NCBI GenBank assembly: GCA_001510575.1
Contig: LNGK01000015.1
Span: forward strand, 124,001 to 188,000
Direction: 5' to 3'
DNA length: 64,000 nt
From: Knoxdaviesia capensis
Taxonomy: Eukaryota > Ascomycota > Sordariomycetes > Microascales > Gondwanamycetaceae
Shown: positions 11,542 to 22,188 of the stretch, piece by piece
Layout of the letters: each line of letters opens with the position of its first letter
How positions within the stretch are numbered: the stretch's first letter is position 1
The notes under the pieces: generated by a model
Databases searched by the model: none
Told to the model about the DNA's origin: nothing
What the model saw: only the letters and a program-made list of their open reading frames with translations
Translations under genes and position numbers: made by a program

Positions 11542-14500
11542 TGAAGAGGCTGGCAGAAGATGCAGACAATTGAAACGGGAATGAAGAGATCGCAGACCCA
11601 AGTTGAATCAATGCGAAAAGGAAGGCTGGCGCCTCGTGCGTTAGAGGTTGGGATTCACGCGCAAGACGAGGTATAGTCGCGTAAACGGTTATCGAGCGTG
11701 TAGTGGGAGGTATCTCAATCGCGGTATCTGTTTCGAGCCTTTTCCTCCCCCCCGCCAAAGTCAATATCGAAATCAGCCAAAATCTTGAAGTGATGGAATG
11801 AGATATCAAGTGAGAGTTTCCGTGACATGTGGTACAAGAACTGTGCCAATGGCCAATGGAGAACTTCTGGAAGGCGACAGGAATGCAGGCTACACACAAA
11901 AGAGACATACAGGTGCTACGCCAGGGGCAAAAAAGAAAAAGAAAAACTGATCGGGAACTTACCAGGAACAGGAACCAGAGTCTCATCAGCAGCCAGTTTG
12001 AATGAGAGACAGGAACAACAGAAGCAACCTGAAATCAGAATTGATAGATCCAGCTGCCCGACGTTACAGAAATGGCTGGAGGACAAGATCAAGATGAATC
12101 GGCTTCAGGGTTTCTCGGCGGCGTGCGGAATCGTGGCGTCCGAAGATGACCTTCCCGACGCAGAAAGGGGAAAGATATTCGAGATATCAATGCTGATCGC
12201 GACGAAGTATCACTGGTTCGCTACAATTCCATAACAGCTCGTAGATCGGTTCAAATGGGGTCTATCGAATCCGATTGGAGAAGATTTGTGGATTGGTTGA
12301 GGTGCAAAAATCGCAATCGACGATTCGGGTGAGACTTGTGGATTGCCGAAGGGAGCTCGGCAGGACAAAATATGAGTCTAGGAAGTGAGATTCGCGCCGA
12401 GATTTGCATGTAGAACCGATCAAAGGAAAGGATTAAAAAAAAAAAAAAGCAGGAGGGACGGAAAGTGGCTGGTAGGATCACAGCAGATTGGAGGTTTTAA
12501 GCCTCTTCAATTTGAGAATATGATACGAAGGAGTGAATACTATCGACATCGACGACAAAACAGCAGAAACATAGAAAGCAGAGATGAAAGGAACAACGAC
12601 CAAGTGCACAATGAAGTTAGAGAAGGAGAGGAAAAAGCAATGTGAAGAGCTGAACGGGCTTTCAGGGTTCACAAAAGCTGTGGGGAGTTCAGACCAGGAA
12701 AGAAAAAAAAATTATTAAGGAATAGGGGCTTCGGTGTGGATAATTTTTCCTGGTTGGTGCGTTCCTAGCGATCGGAGGTGCGTTAACGACGAATCGAAGA
12801 TGCCAGTTTCTGGAGGGTGGAAATAACGGCGATTGCTTGGGAAACTAGAGGATTGCAAGAGGAGGACGGAAAAGGGACAAATAAAACGGAAAGGAAGAGG
12901 ATAGATTGTGGATTTAGATTGTCGGGCCTACAGATAGAAGAGGAGAAAAAAGAGGGAGAAGTTGATGAAGTCGCGCTGAGAACAGACGTTTAACTGACCA
13001 TCGCCGATAGTCATCAACGGGGGCAGTTGCCATCCGGCCAAGGAAGAACTTCTAATTCTGGTTTAAGTATCTGCAGCTATACCACACAGAGCTTGCGTTT
13101 GATATGGTAGGATGGTACTCCATAGATGGAACGGTCCATACGTACGGTGAAAGGCTGTACCGGATAGAAGAATATCGGAATAGCGAGTCTCGTTCCTCGA
13201 TGCTGAGGATCTGTGATAGGGTGACAGCCAGTTCCTGGATATTCCAAATTGGGGAAGACGCGCTCCTGCAGCGTACATCAGCCAGAGTGCGGATTCCTAT
13301 GCCCAGAATAGTCCAGTGCATATCGTGCGTGGATTCGCGCCGGTCTCCTCAGCCATGTGTGCGACTGTGACGGGATTGAAACAGGAAGGACGACCGCCAC
13401 CATTACTTACTATCAAGGGTAGATAGATATGATGATAAGTTGAGACACTACAAACTCCCAGTTCCCACCGGGAAAGGGTGGAGTCTCTCAGTGCTACAAC
13501 GAACAACAGGCAGGGGAGAAACTGTCCGCAGATAAACTATTGATCACTTGTTTCTTCACAACTTCCCATCATCGCACATTCACACTGAAATCGGACTGGC
13601 CAGTCACTGTCACCATCAGTGCGCTTACTACAGTACGAAGCGTGCCCACAAACAGTGCATCGTGAGATGCTGTTTCTCCCCAGGGGGGAACCGGGCTGTT
13701 CTTTTCGAGATTCACAGAGATTCTTCCCCCCCGCTTCCCCTGGGTGTGTCCAAGACAAAGATCCAATATAAAATGCAGTCAGCCAACGACACACTGGTGG
13801 ATGGACAACACGGGCCACTTTTTCTTCCCTGTCCTCCTTCTCCATGCTTGCTTGCTTGCTTCCAGGAGACAGCCAAAGGAAAAGCTGGTCTGTGCGTAAG
13901 GTGACGGTCCAAGCTTGGGTATCTTCGCGTACCTGTACAAGTACAGTATAGATCCAGCGGTCGTGACTCTTTTTTAAAGATCTTCATGGAGGCACAAGTT
14001 GGAATTAACATACACTATAACTACTTTACCACCGGTATATTAATCATATTACAGAACTACTTGTGTTATTTAGAATATAAGAGAGGAAGGCGAGCCATAA
14101 GTGCAGGGGCATCAGGCACAGGATAGTAGTATTCAGCTTGCGGGTCTGATAGAAGATCTAAGCGCAGCACTCGCTTCAAAGCAATACTCCAGCACCGGTT
14201 CCAATAGGTTTCAATAGTCAGCCCAATGTTAGAGCAATATAATTTCATTCCGCTATATGTACTGCCTTTAGGTTCACATGAGAACCTGGAGGAGGCGCCG
14301 GTGCTTCTCTCCTCTAAAGCCCCTCAGCTATCTCTCTTGATCAGGTCGAGACTGTAGTCTGTAGGGTATCTGGAAGACTAATTGAAGGGTGGGCTTGTTT
14401 ATTGATGATTTGACCTGGGGATACTGGGTCAGACTAGTCCCTCATGGAAGATGTGGTTTGGAACTGCACTTCAATGTCTCCATCAAATAATGCCCCCCAA

Positions 14501-15425
14501 ATACTTCCTTGAGACGCCAGAACTCAGAAGTTGCTGTTCCCGATATATCATCATGACCCTGGTGGTGATCGCCGTCCATTTCCCACACTAAACCAAAAAT
14601 GAACCGACAACACACGAGGTACCTGTACCATTTCCACGCCAGTTCCTGGACCTGTTCCTTTACTGGATCAGTGCATTAGCCTCCTGTACTGCTTCGTTCC
14701 CGTCGATATTCTATTGGTTCTCTCTTCTGCAGTACATGGCCTTGCGGGCCCGAGAAAATCCCATTCGTCGCTAGACTCAACATGACTGGGTCTGTTCACG
14801 GCTACCCCCCTCCCCCCACTCGAAAAAGAAGAGAGAAAGAAAATCTTGGGCCAAGGGGTCCCAGTTTGACCCCTTTTTCACCAATTAAGCGAGTGAGCAC
14901 GATATGCAGTCCGTGGCTGAAGCGTGCAGAACTGAGAAAACCCAAAGTTTTGTGCATGCTGTGTTGTGGAAATTCGCATGCCGTTCGCTTGCCATTGGCA
15001 CGGGTTAGACAAGTCGAAGACATATTGCACTTAGCTATCTGATCTGACGTGGGATCTGTCACTGTCGTTGCGGAATACTAGGGCTATACCCTATGGAACA
15101 ACCCTAGGGTTTTATGATTAGGGTTGTGTAAGGGTTATATCGATAAAGCTCAAAGAATTCTATCTAGGCTTCCGGCCGGTGTAAACACAGGCTTTATTTA
15201 GCCCGTCTTCGCCTTCCTCCAAACGCGTACTCTCCACGGCAGATGCCATAACGGCACACTTTCTTGGATAACTTTCTTCCCTTGGTGACATCATCCCCAG
15301 TTTCATATTCAAACTATACCAATCACACTTATCGGGTCCCAACGCTTGCTTCTGTACACGCTCTTCTTAACGCGTCGCAGAGCCGAATCCAGGCCCCTCG
15401 GTCCTGGCAAATCGCATGGGCCACC
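11542..15425. other. Divergent intergenic between DOCK gene and EME1
   Basis: 3.9 kb with no convincing gene. The first 0.5 kb is probably the DOCK 5' UTR/promoter; a minus-strand GTAAGTTCC near 11952-11960 could be a 5'-UTR intron donor. An A14 run lies near 12436-12449. An AT-rich island occupies about 13980-14260. Telomere-like CCCTAGGGTT and TTAGGGTT motifs occur at 15102-15125, upstream of EME1. Short ORFs here have no family resemblance I can name. Confidence 0.5.
13980..14262. repeat. AT-rich island, possible transposon relic
   Basis: Noticeably AT-richer than everything around it (for example around TATATTAATCATATTACAG). The minus strand encodes a 60-residue ORF (14066-14248) containing LRLDLLSDPQAEYYYPVPD, which looks protein-like but which I cannot assign. 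Decayed mobile DNA is one explanation; no terminal repeats were seen. Confidence 0.25.
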
Positions 15426-17732
15426 ATGGCTCCGGACATCATCGACCTGATATCATCCAGTCCGCCTCTGACGATGACTGGCCTACCGACAGAGCAACAT
15501 GCTCCGGCTCCGACCCTTCATCCTCCGTCGAGCCAAAGGTTCTCGTCTCCGCTGGCGCACCGGCATCCGACCCCGCTAGGTGTTCCCGAGAATGACGGTG
15601 CCCCGCGTCCTTCCCTTCTATGCGAAGCAGAATCCGAGGCCATGGATTCCAGGCCCGCCAAACGCCGTCGCCTCTCATCGTTCTTCGAGTGGTCCTCTCC
15701 TCGCTTGGAAGAGTCCCTCCCACTCCTCCTCCCGACAACAAGCCACGCACACACCGAGCCGGCGCCATTAGGTCTGACCGACGACCCTATCCACACTACC
15801 AGTCCGGTTCCTGCTCGTCACCGACCAGCTGCCCGACCTGTCACTGGCCGGGAGAATGATCCACTCTCCGACTGGTCTTTGGGTTCCTTGGGTGAACCAA
15901 CGCCGCGTCCAGCCCAGCGACAGCCTCTATCACGGGCCGCGTCCAGTGCAGCGGCGACTTTAACAAAACCGGTTGCGGCTACGGCAGCTACTCGGCATCA
16001 GACGATGAACACGATTGTCTTGTCGTCCGAATCTGGTCCGGGCTGCAGTCCGGAACCGGTTCCTGAGGCTCCGCCTCGACCTCGTCTACCGCCCGCACTG
16101 CTGTCGGCAACATCTCGGGAAGGACTGATATCTCGGACAGGCTTGCAGCGACCCCGAGCTCGCTCTACGTCGCCTATATCAGCTAAGAAAGCAACACGAC
16201 CACATCCGGCATCCAGAATCGATATTATTGACGTCAGCTCGGATAACGAAGTGACTCTGGCGGCTGATAGCGACGACAGCTTCCCTGAGCTCCCCGCCTC
16301 GCAGCCCCAGCCTGGGACGACATTCAGACGGCCATTGGCGAACTTAGAGAACCTGACTGGTCGTTTGCTGCCCCCGGTGTCCAAAGCTAACGCCAGTCTC
16401 CTGTCGAAGACCACCGCGCCATATGCTTCCCGGGGCGCGGCTTCGTCAGGCTTCACGGTGTCTGGCCCTAGGCGGCCGACTGTAACACAGCGCACGGCGT
16501 CCCAATCTGCCGCTGCACCCAAACGTGACCGCGCAACAATAGCTGCCGAGAAAGAAGCCAAGGCGCAAGCCAAGCGAGATCAGAAGGCCCGGAAAGAGCA
16601 GGAGAAGCAGCAGGCAGCAGCCATTGAACAAGCCAACAAACTCAACCTAGACAAGAAGGCAGTGTCAACGGAGATGATCGTGGTTCTCCCCAGCTCGTTT
16701 TCGGATGAAATGACGCTTCAGATCCGGACCATCCTAGATGAACTCTCGGTTCAACACCAAACAGCCACTGAGGGGGTGTCGGGTGCAGTGTGCTGGCGGA
16801 GGAAAGTGACCAGAGTCTACAGCGAACAGCTTGGGCGGTGGGATCCAGTCCCGATGCGCATTGAAAATGAGCGTACAGTTCTAGTGTACATGGAAGCGCA
16901 GGAATTTGCGGTTCTTGCGGCTGGGTGGGCTGCTACTGCGTCCGACCCCGCAAACTCGACCAGTGAAGATGCACCCTTACGATTAGACGCGCGTTTGTCT
17001 TCAATAAAGCAGTCATTCCCGGGGCATCGCATCGTCATGCTCCTGGAAGGAATCACTCCTTGGCTACGGCGGGCAAAGACTATGCGTCACCGGCAGTTTG
17101 TGTCAGCCGTTAGGGGGGAGGGCAACCAGCGACCATCTCGCGGATCGGGACGCGGAGGTCGCCGTGGCGGAGGGGCCGCTAACCGTGGCCGCACCACAAA
17201 TAACGGCGCCGAAACCCCAGAAAATGGGAGCGCTCCCACGGCCGAGCCGCCAGCCATTGCCAGCGAAGACGACATCGAAGAAGCGCTCCTGCACGTGCAG
17301 GTGACCCACAGCATCCACCTGCACCACACACACACCGCGATCGAGTCCGCGCAGTGGATTGCCGTGTTCACACAGCACGTAGCCACGGTGCCGTACCGCC
17401 AGCTGCGCGACGCGGAGGTGTCGGCGGCGGCCGGGTTCTGCATGGAGAGCGGGCAGGTGCGGGCGGGCGAGAACGCGGCGGACATCTACGTGCGCATGCT
17501 GCAGGAGATCTCGCGGGTGACGGCGGGCACGGCGTACGGGATTGTGGCGGAGTTCCCGTCGGTGGCGCGGCTGGTGGGCGGGTTGCGGGCGGGCGGGCCG
17601 CTGGCGGTGCAGGATGTGCGCAAGTCGTTGAACCGGGACGGCGATCTGTCGGAGCGCACAGTTGGGCAGGCGTTGAGTCGGCGGTTGCATAAGGTGTTCA
17701 CGGGGATGGATGAGGCGAGTCTCGATGTCTAG
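15426..17732 (+). CDS. EME1: EME1/MMS4 subunit of the MUS81 structure-specific endonuclease
   Basis: Non-catalytic partner of Mus81, which cuts replication-fork and Holliday-junction intermediates in the nucleus. Single exon, 768 residues; the ATG at 15426 sits in CCACCATGG and replaces an upstream in-frame ATG at 15264. Layout: disordered Ser/Pro-rich N-terminus (1-360); basic-acidic coiled coil about 370-412 (AEKEAKAQAKRDQKARKEQ); ERCC4-like nuclease fold from about 415 (MIVVLPSSFSDEM, ERTVLVYMEAQEF, HRIVMLLEGITPWLRR) without the ERKxxxD active site; an RG-rich insert about 574-595 (GSGRGGRRGGG); and C-terminal helix-hairpin-helix from about 700 (AYGIVAEFPSVARLVGGL). Three short hydrophobic-acidic motifs resemble SUMO-interaction motifs (IIDLISSS at 5, TIVLSSES at 196, IDIIDVSSDNE at 265). 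Confidence 0.88.
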   Translation: MAPDIIDLISSSPPLTMTGLPTEQHAPAPTLHPPSSQRFSSPLAHRHPTPLGVPENDGAPRPSLLCEAESEAMDSRPAKRRRLSSFFEWSSPRLEESLPLLLPTTSHAHTEPAPLGLTDDPIHTTSPVPARHRPAARPVTGRENDPLSDWSLGSLGEPTPRPAQRQPLSRAASSAAATLTKPVAATAATRHQTMNTIVLSSESGPGCSPEPVPEAPPRPRLPPALLSATSREGLISRTGLQRPRARSTSPISAKKATRPHPASRIDIIDVSSDNEVTLAADSDDSFPELPASQPQPGTTFRRPLANLENLTGRLLPPVSKANASLLSKTTAPYASRGAASSGFTVSGPRRPTVTQRTASQSAAAPKRDRATIAAEKEAKAQAKRDQKARKEQEKQQAAAIEQANKLNLDKKAVSTEMIVVLPSSFSDEMTLQIRTILDELSVQHQTATEGVSGAVCWRRKVTRVYSEQLGRWDPVPMRIENERTVLVYMEAQEFAVLAAGWAATASDPANSTSEDAPLRLDARLSSIKQSFPGHRIVMLLEGITPWLRRAKTMRHRQFVSAVRGEGNQRPSRGSGRGGRRGGGAANRGRTTNNGAETPENGSAPTAEPPAIASEDDIEEALLHVQVTHSIHLHHTHTAIESAQWIAVFTQHVATVPYRQLRDAEVSAAAGFCMESGQVRAGENAADIYVRMLQEISRVTAGTAYGIVAEFPSVARLVGGLRAGGPLAVQDVRKSLNRDGDLSERTVGQALSRRLHKVFTGMDEASLDV

Positions 17733-17821
17733 GTTGGTGCCTTTGGTGTTCTGGGATACAGGTTTTTTGTATTGGAATAGTCTAGACTGTATTGTTTGTG
17801 TGCATATGCACTGTGAATTCA

Positions 17822-18445
17822 AGCCGGCCCGCTGGCCTCTTCCGAGGGCGTCTTGGCCGCCGGCTTCCAAGGCTGCATGAGCCCCTTTGCCTCGTCGTAC
17901 CACCTGCGCGCCGCGCGTGCCTCGGGGAACGCCGCGTCCGGCCGCATGCTGCTCAGCACGCTCTGGGGCTCGATGGCGTCGGCGCAGAACGCAAAACTCC
18001 ACGGGCACCTTCTGGGAGACGCGCGACGCGTCCCGGCGCGCCCGGCCTGGGCCTGATCACCAGTCTCGGGCACGGCGGGGCCGCGGGGCCGCACGGCCGA
18101 GCTCACCCAGTACGTGCTCGGCGTCATGCCGACCAAGCCCGGCTGGGCCGAGTTCCGCGTCGCGCCCCGGGGCATGGACCTCAGCTCGGCGCAGGGCCGG
18201 GCGTCGGCAACGTCGAGGTGTCAAGTGGTCGTTTGAACTGAAGCGGCATGTTCCAGATGGTCAGTGATGCTCCTGCTGGCACCAAGCGTATGGTTGCGCT
18301 GCCCGAGGCGCTCAGGGTCCCGGCTGAGGAGTCCGTGTTCAAGGTCAACGGGGAGGTGCGGGCCGGGCCTGAGTTTGAGGTTGTCAGTGGCACCCAGTTT
18401 GTGCTCTCTCAGAGCCGGATTGCTAACAGCGCAAAGTTCCGCTAA
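17822..18445 (+). pseudogene. Remnant of a GH78 alpha-L-rhamnosidase (C-terminal part)
   Basis: Translated in shifting frames, this stretch follows the end of fungal/bacterial GH78 rhamnosidases in correct order: MSPFASSYHLRAA and TLWGSMAS (end of the catalytic barrel), then TGTFWETRDAS, then SLGHGGAAGP, then ELTQYVLGVMPTKPGWAEF, and finally the C-terminal beta-domain APAGTKRMVALPEA, VFKVNGEV up to a stop at 18443-18445. At least four frame changes separate these pieces, so no full product can be made. Only about 200 residues remain; the rest would have lain where EME1 now ends (90 bp upstream). GC is high like that of coding DNA, so the decay may be fairly recent. Confidence 0.82.
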
Positions 18446-19256
18446 ACACTCTGTTTTTTCTTTCTTTTTCTTTTCTGTCCTGTCTTTCTTTCGTGTCGAC
18501 TTTGATCTGTCCTGCTCCAACTGCTGCGTGATGTAGCTAGTAAGCCTCATGCTCTCGTTCAACATTCTTGTTCTATCTCTAGATTTCTTATTTTCTTTCG
18601 TTGACTGCTTATCTTATATACAGATACTAGGTTCATGCCTCCTTTCATTGGATTTCTTTTGCTTTGCTCTGTAATGTTGGGACATCATCCCCCAAGATTT
18701 CAAAAACATTTTCAACTTCCGCCGGCTCGGATCATCTTTATAGGAGACTCCATGATCCAATATTCCAAAATAGCATTCAACTTAGAATTCCAAAATACTT
18801 TGCAAGTAGTGACTCGCAAGACGCTGCCGAAACATCGAATCGGTGAGGGAGAGGCTAAATCACGGTGTCATCCCGAGCCGGGGGATGGAGGCATGCCTTG
18901 CTGGGGGTAGATAATATCTCCAGAAGAAGCTTGAGCTAGAAACCACAACTTCATTTCCGTGGTAATACTCAGTAAGCGAATAAGATTGTACAATCTCCGA
19001 GTTACGTGAAAAAGAAGAAGAGAAGTGGTGAGAACTCTAATGAAGAGGTGAAGCTGTTCAAGCCGGCGTTAGGTGTCCCCGGCTGTCCTGTTACTTTACA
19101 GGGTTCAGCTGCATAGCGGACAGGGCACGAAACTTCGCCCGACACCGCTCCGGTTGCCTAAATTCAAGCTGGGTGCTGGGTCACATCGCCAACCAGTCCA
19201 TCACCCAAACAGCAAACTTCCAGAAACACACACGAAAATCCATCGCCCGCTGAATC
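18446..19256. other. Intergenic upstream of ATL1
   Basis: 0.8 kb. Starts with a CT-rich stretch behind the rhamnosidase relic (TTTTTTCTTTCTTTTTCTTT near 18453). No gene seen. The last 200 bp should hold the ATL1 promoter. Confidence 0.5.
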
Positions 19257-19866
19257 ATGGCCCGGACGGAACAAGCCGACGCGTTCATTTACGGGGTGTA
19301 CGAGGCCGTGCGGGAAATCCCGCCCGGGAAGGTGACGACATACGGACACATCGCCAAACTGCTGGGGTTACGTGAGTTTTTTCCCCCTTCCACTCATGCC
19401 TCTTCAACGATCGCGATGTCTCTATCTGGGTTTGTTGTTCTAACACACTCTTGTTATCTATGGATGCAGCCCAGCGGCCCCGGCAGGTCGGCGTCGCGTT
19501 GAAGCATCTGCCAGCGAACTCGGAGTTGGATCATAACCACGATACCGTGCCGTGGCAGCGGGTTATCAGTTCCAAAGGGATCATCTCGCCGAGGTATGCA
19601 TCGCGAAATCTTAACAGAGCACTATCCCATTTCTCCCGTTTTAAGTTTTCCGTACTGATCTAATCTACCACAGATCCCACGTTGGCGGGGCACGATCCCA
19701 GGCGGAGGCTCTCGAGGCTGAAGGTGTCGAGGTCTCCCAGGATGCCCTCGGGGAGTTCAAAGTCGATCTCAGCCTGTACGGGTGGTTCCCGAGCGTGCTC
19801 CCCAGCGAAGAAGAATCAGAACAGATCAAAGCTGAAGACGTTGAGGTGAAAGTGGAAGAGGAATGA
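19257..19866 (+). CDS. ATL1: ATL1, alkyltransferase-like DNA-lesion recognition protein
   Basis: MGMT-superfamily protein without methyltransferase activity; S. pombe Atl1 binds O6-alkylguanine, flips it out and hands the lesion to nucleotide excision repair. Exons 19257-19371, 19470-19593 and 19674-19866 (introns 98 and 80 bp) give 143 residues. The DNA-binding helix region IPPGKVTTYGHIAKLLGL and the core VPWQRVISSKGIIS are clear. Where MGMT has the acceptor cysteine (PCHRV) this protein has Trp (PWQRV), the hallmark of ATL proteins. An acidic tail (SEEESEQIKAEDVEVKVEEE) extends the C-terminus. It converges on the oxidoreductase gene, with stops 124 bp apart. Confidence 0.9.
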
Positions 19867-19990
19867 TTGAGTCGGGCAGCCCTCAAATCTCAGACTGCCT
19901 GGTTTGTATCTCTTCTTCATTATCTCATCTACCACATCATCTTCCCTATCAGCTTCGTTTTCGCAAAGTCCCAGCTCCGCAAAGCTTCAT

Positions 19991-21301
19991 TCATGCATCT
20001 GCCGCCCACCGCCACGGCATCGTCACGCCCTTCTCGCTCGACTCCCGCGCCAACTCAATCACCCGCAGCCCATCGCGCGCGGTCTCCGGCTTCACGTACA
20101 GCTCGCCCCCATGCCGCAGCGCCTTGACGAGGGAATCGTAGTACGCGCAGTAGTTTCCCAGGAGGCTGGGAAACTGGCCGATATAGTGGCCAGACTCGTC
20201 GTCCTTGGTCTGGCTGGCGGGATCGAACTGCGTGCGCGTGGTCAGCGTGCCATAGGTGCGCGGCAGCTCGCGGCCGAAGTCCGGGTCGGTGGCGGGCTGC
20301 CGCGGCGCGGCGACGGCCTTGGCCTCCTGCGGGCAGCTGCCGAACTTGACGAAGGAGCCGTCGGTGCCGCGCACGAAGAAGCGCAGCTGGTCGCGCATCA
20401 CCGACACGATGGTGGTCTTGACGGTGACCGTCAGGTTGCGGCGCTGCGGGTCCGGGTGGTTGCGGTACTGCAGCACAATGGTGTGGGTGTCGTCGATGCG
20501 GCTCTCGATGCCGCGGTTCGAGCGCAGGAACGCGGTGACCGAGGACGGCGTGCCGAAGAGCACCAGCGCTTGGTCGAGCGTGTGCGTGCCCAGGTCGAAC
20601 ATCATGCCGCGGCCGGGCGTGTACTCGGTGTCTTTGTTGTTGACCATCCACGAGGCATCGGGGAAGTCGAAGTGGATCTCGGCGTCCAGGACGTTTCCGA
20701 GGGCTTTGGACTCGATCAGATGCTTCACTGTCAGGAAGTCACTGTCGAATCGGCGGTCTGGATATCACGTTAACAAAAACCAGTTCCGGCTGTTCAATCT
20801 GGGCGGTATTTCTTACTCTGGAAAACTGTCAAGATCGTCCCCTTGGATTTGGCCAGGGCGATGAGTCTTTCAGCTTCAGCACTAGTCGTCACGAACGGCT
20901 TCTCAACCACCACTAATAGATGAATCAAAGTTAACTTCCATCTAATCAACTGTCCGGAATCCACATAATCAGCTTCCACCAGCATTGTTCTTACCATGTT
21001 TCCCCGCGAGGATGGCCTTTTCGACCAGTTCCTCGTGGAGTCCCGTGCACACGACCACCAAATCGATTTTCTCATCGCCAAAGAACTCCTCGGCAGTGCG
21101 GTAGTGCAGTGCCTCCGGGAAGTCCTTGGTGCAATGCACGCCGGGCTTGGTGGCCGCCAGATCGGCGGGCCGCTCCGCGCGCTGCAGAAAGGCGTACACC
21201 TTCAGTTCCGGGTGCGGCAGGATGAACGGCAGGTTAAAAACCTGGGCGGAGAAGCCGTAGCCGCAGATTCCCACGCGGATGGGGGACTCGGAGCTGGACA
21301 T
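19991..21301 (-). CDS. Gfo/Idh/MocA-family NAD(P)-dependent oxidoreductase
   Basis: Exons 20995-21301, 20817-20912 and 19991-20757 (introns 82 and 59 bp), 389 residues, presumably cytosolic. An N-terminal Rossmann fold is shown by RVGICGYGFSAQVFNLPF and DLVVVCTGLHEELVEKAI. The family signature VVVEKPF, whose Lys takes part in catalysis or substrate binding, is rebuilt exactly across the first splice junction. The C-terminal GFO_IDH_MocA domain has GRGMMFDLGTHTLDQALVLF. Substrates in this family are sugars, inositols, biliverdin or small diols; none can be inferred here. Neighbours give no pathway context. Confidence 0.88.
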
Positions 21302-22188
21302 TGTGAGAGCCGGATTTGATTTTTTGCAAGCAGTTGTGGTATTGAGATAGTGGTGTGTGAGTGAGGTGAGGGGCTAGTTGTTTTACTTTCTCACACTTAA
21401 TTGATTGGGGTTGGTTAATTTCCGCCGACATCGAGTTCACTCAATGCTTTATCTCGCCCTGACATACCCACTTCGACGCAACAACCATCACACCTATGGC
21501 GGGGTTACCAGCAGCGAGACCAAACAATCTCCATCAGGCTAAATGCGCAAGCTCACAACAAAACCCAACTCGACGGCCAAATCCCGTGCTTTGCATGCAC
21601 GGCTAGCCAATGGTGCCGATGCTACTGTCTTGGTGTTCCCGAAAAGTCGGAGTAGCGCACCGACACTTGGACCCTAAACCTAAACACAACCGTAGTATCG
21701 TCACATTTTGAGGTCATTGACACACCACCAGCAGCACACGAGCGGCCAAGATAAGTGAAAAGGAAGTAAGATGGTATTTGTAATGTAACAGTCAAGACAT
21801 GGAGGTATTTAAAGTACAATTAACTTGCAGAAAAAAGGAAAAAAAGGAAAATGAATAAGGAAAAATCATCATGGCAGAGAGCGTAACAGCCGAGATAGAA
21901 AAGGAAAACGAAAAAGAGAACGAAAAAAAAAAAGATATGTGAAGTGACAAAGGAAAGGCAATTATGATATAGCGACATGTCAAGTCAATCCAACTCTCAA
22001 CAGTCCAACGCAGGTGTTCAACCTCCAGAAGCAAACAGAAAAGACAAGCGGGAAGGGGGATTCGTAGAAATGTGAAAGCATGAAACAACCAACCAGCCCA
22101 CGGAAATTAGACAGCAAAAACCAAAAAACCAAAAGAAAACCCCAGAAATCAGCCCAGACACTGAAAGCCACCAGCGGCAACGCTGGGC
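21302..22188. other. Intergenic between two minus-strand genes
   Basis: About 0.9 kb. Positions 21800-22188 are A-rich on the plus strand (T-rich on the gene strand) and look like the 3' UTR of the flotillin gene. The remainder should be the oxidoreductase promoter. No gene seen. Confidence 0.5.
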
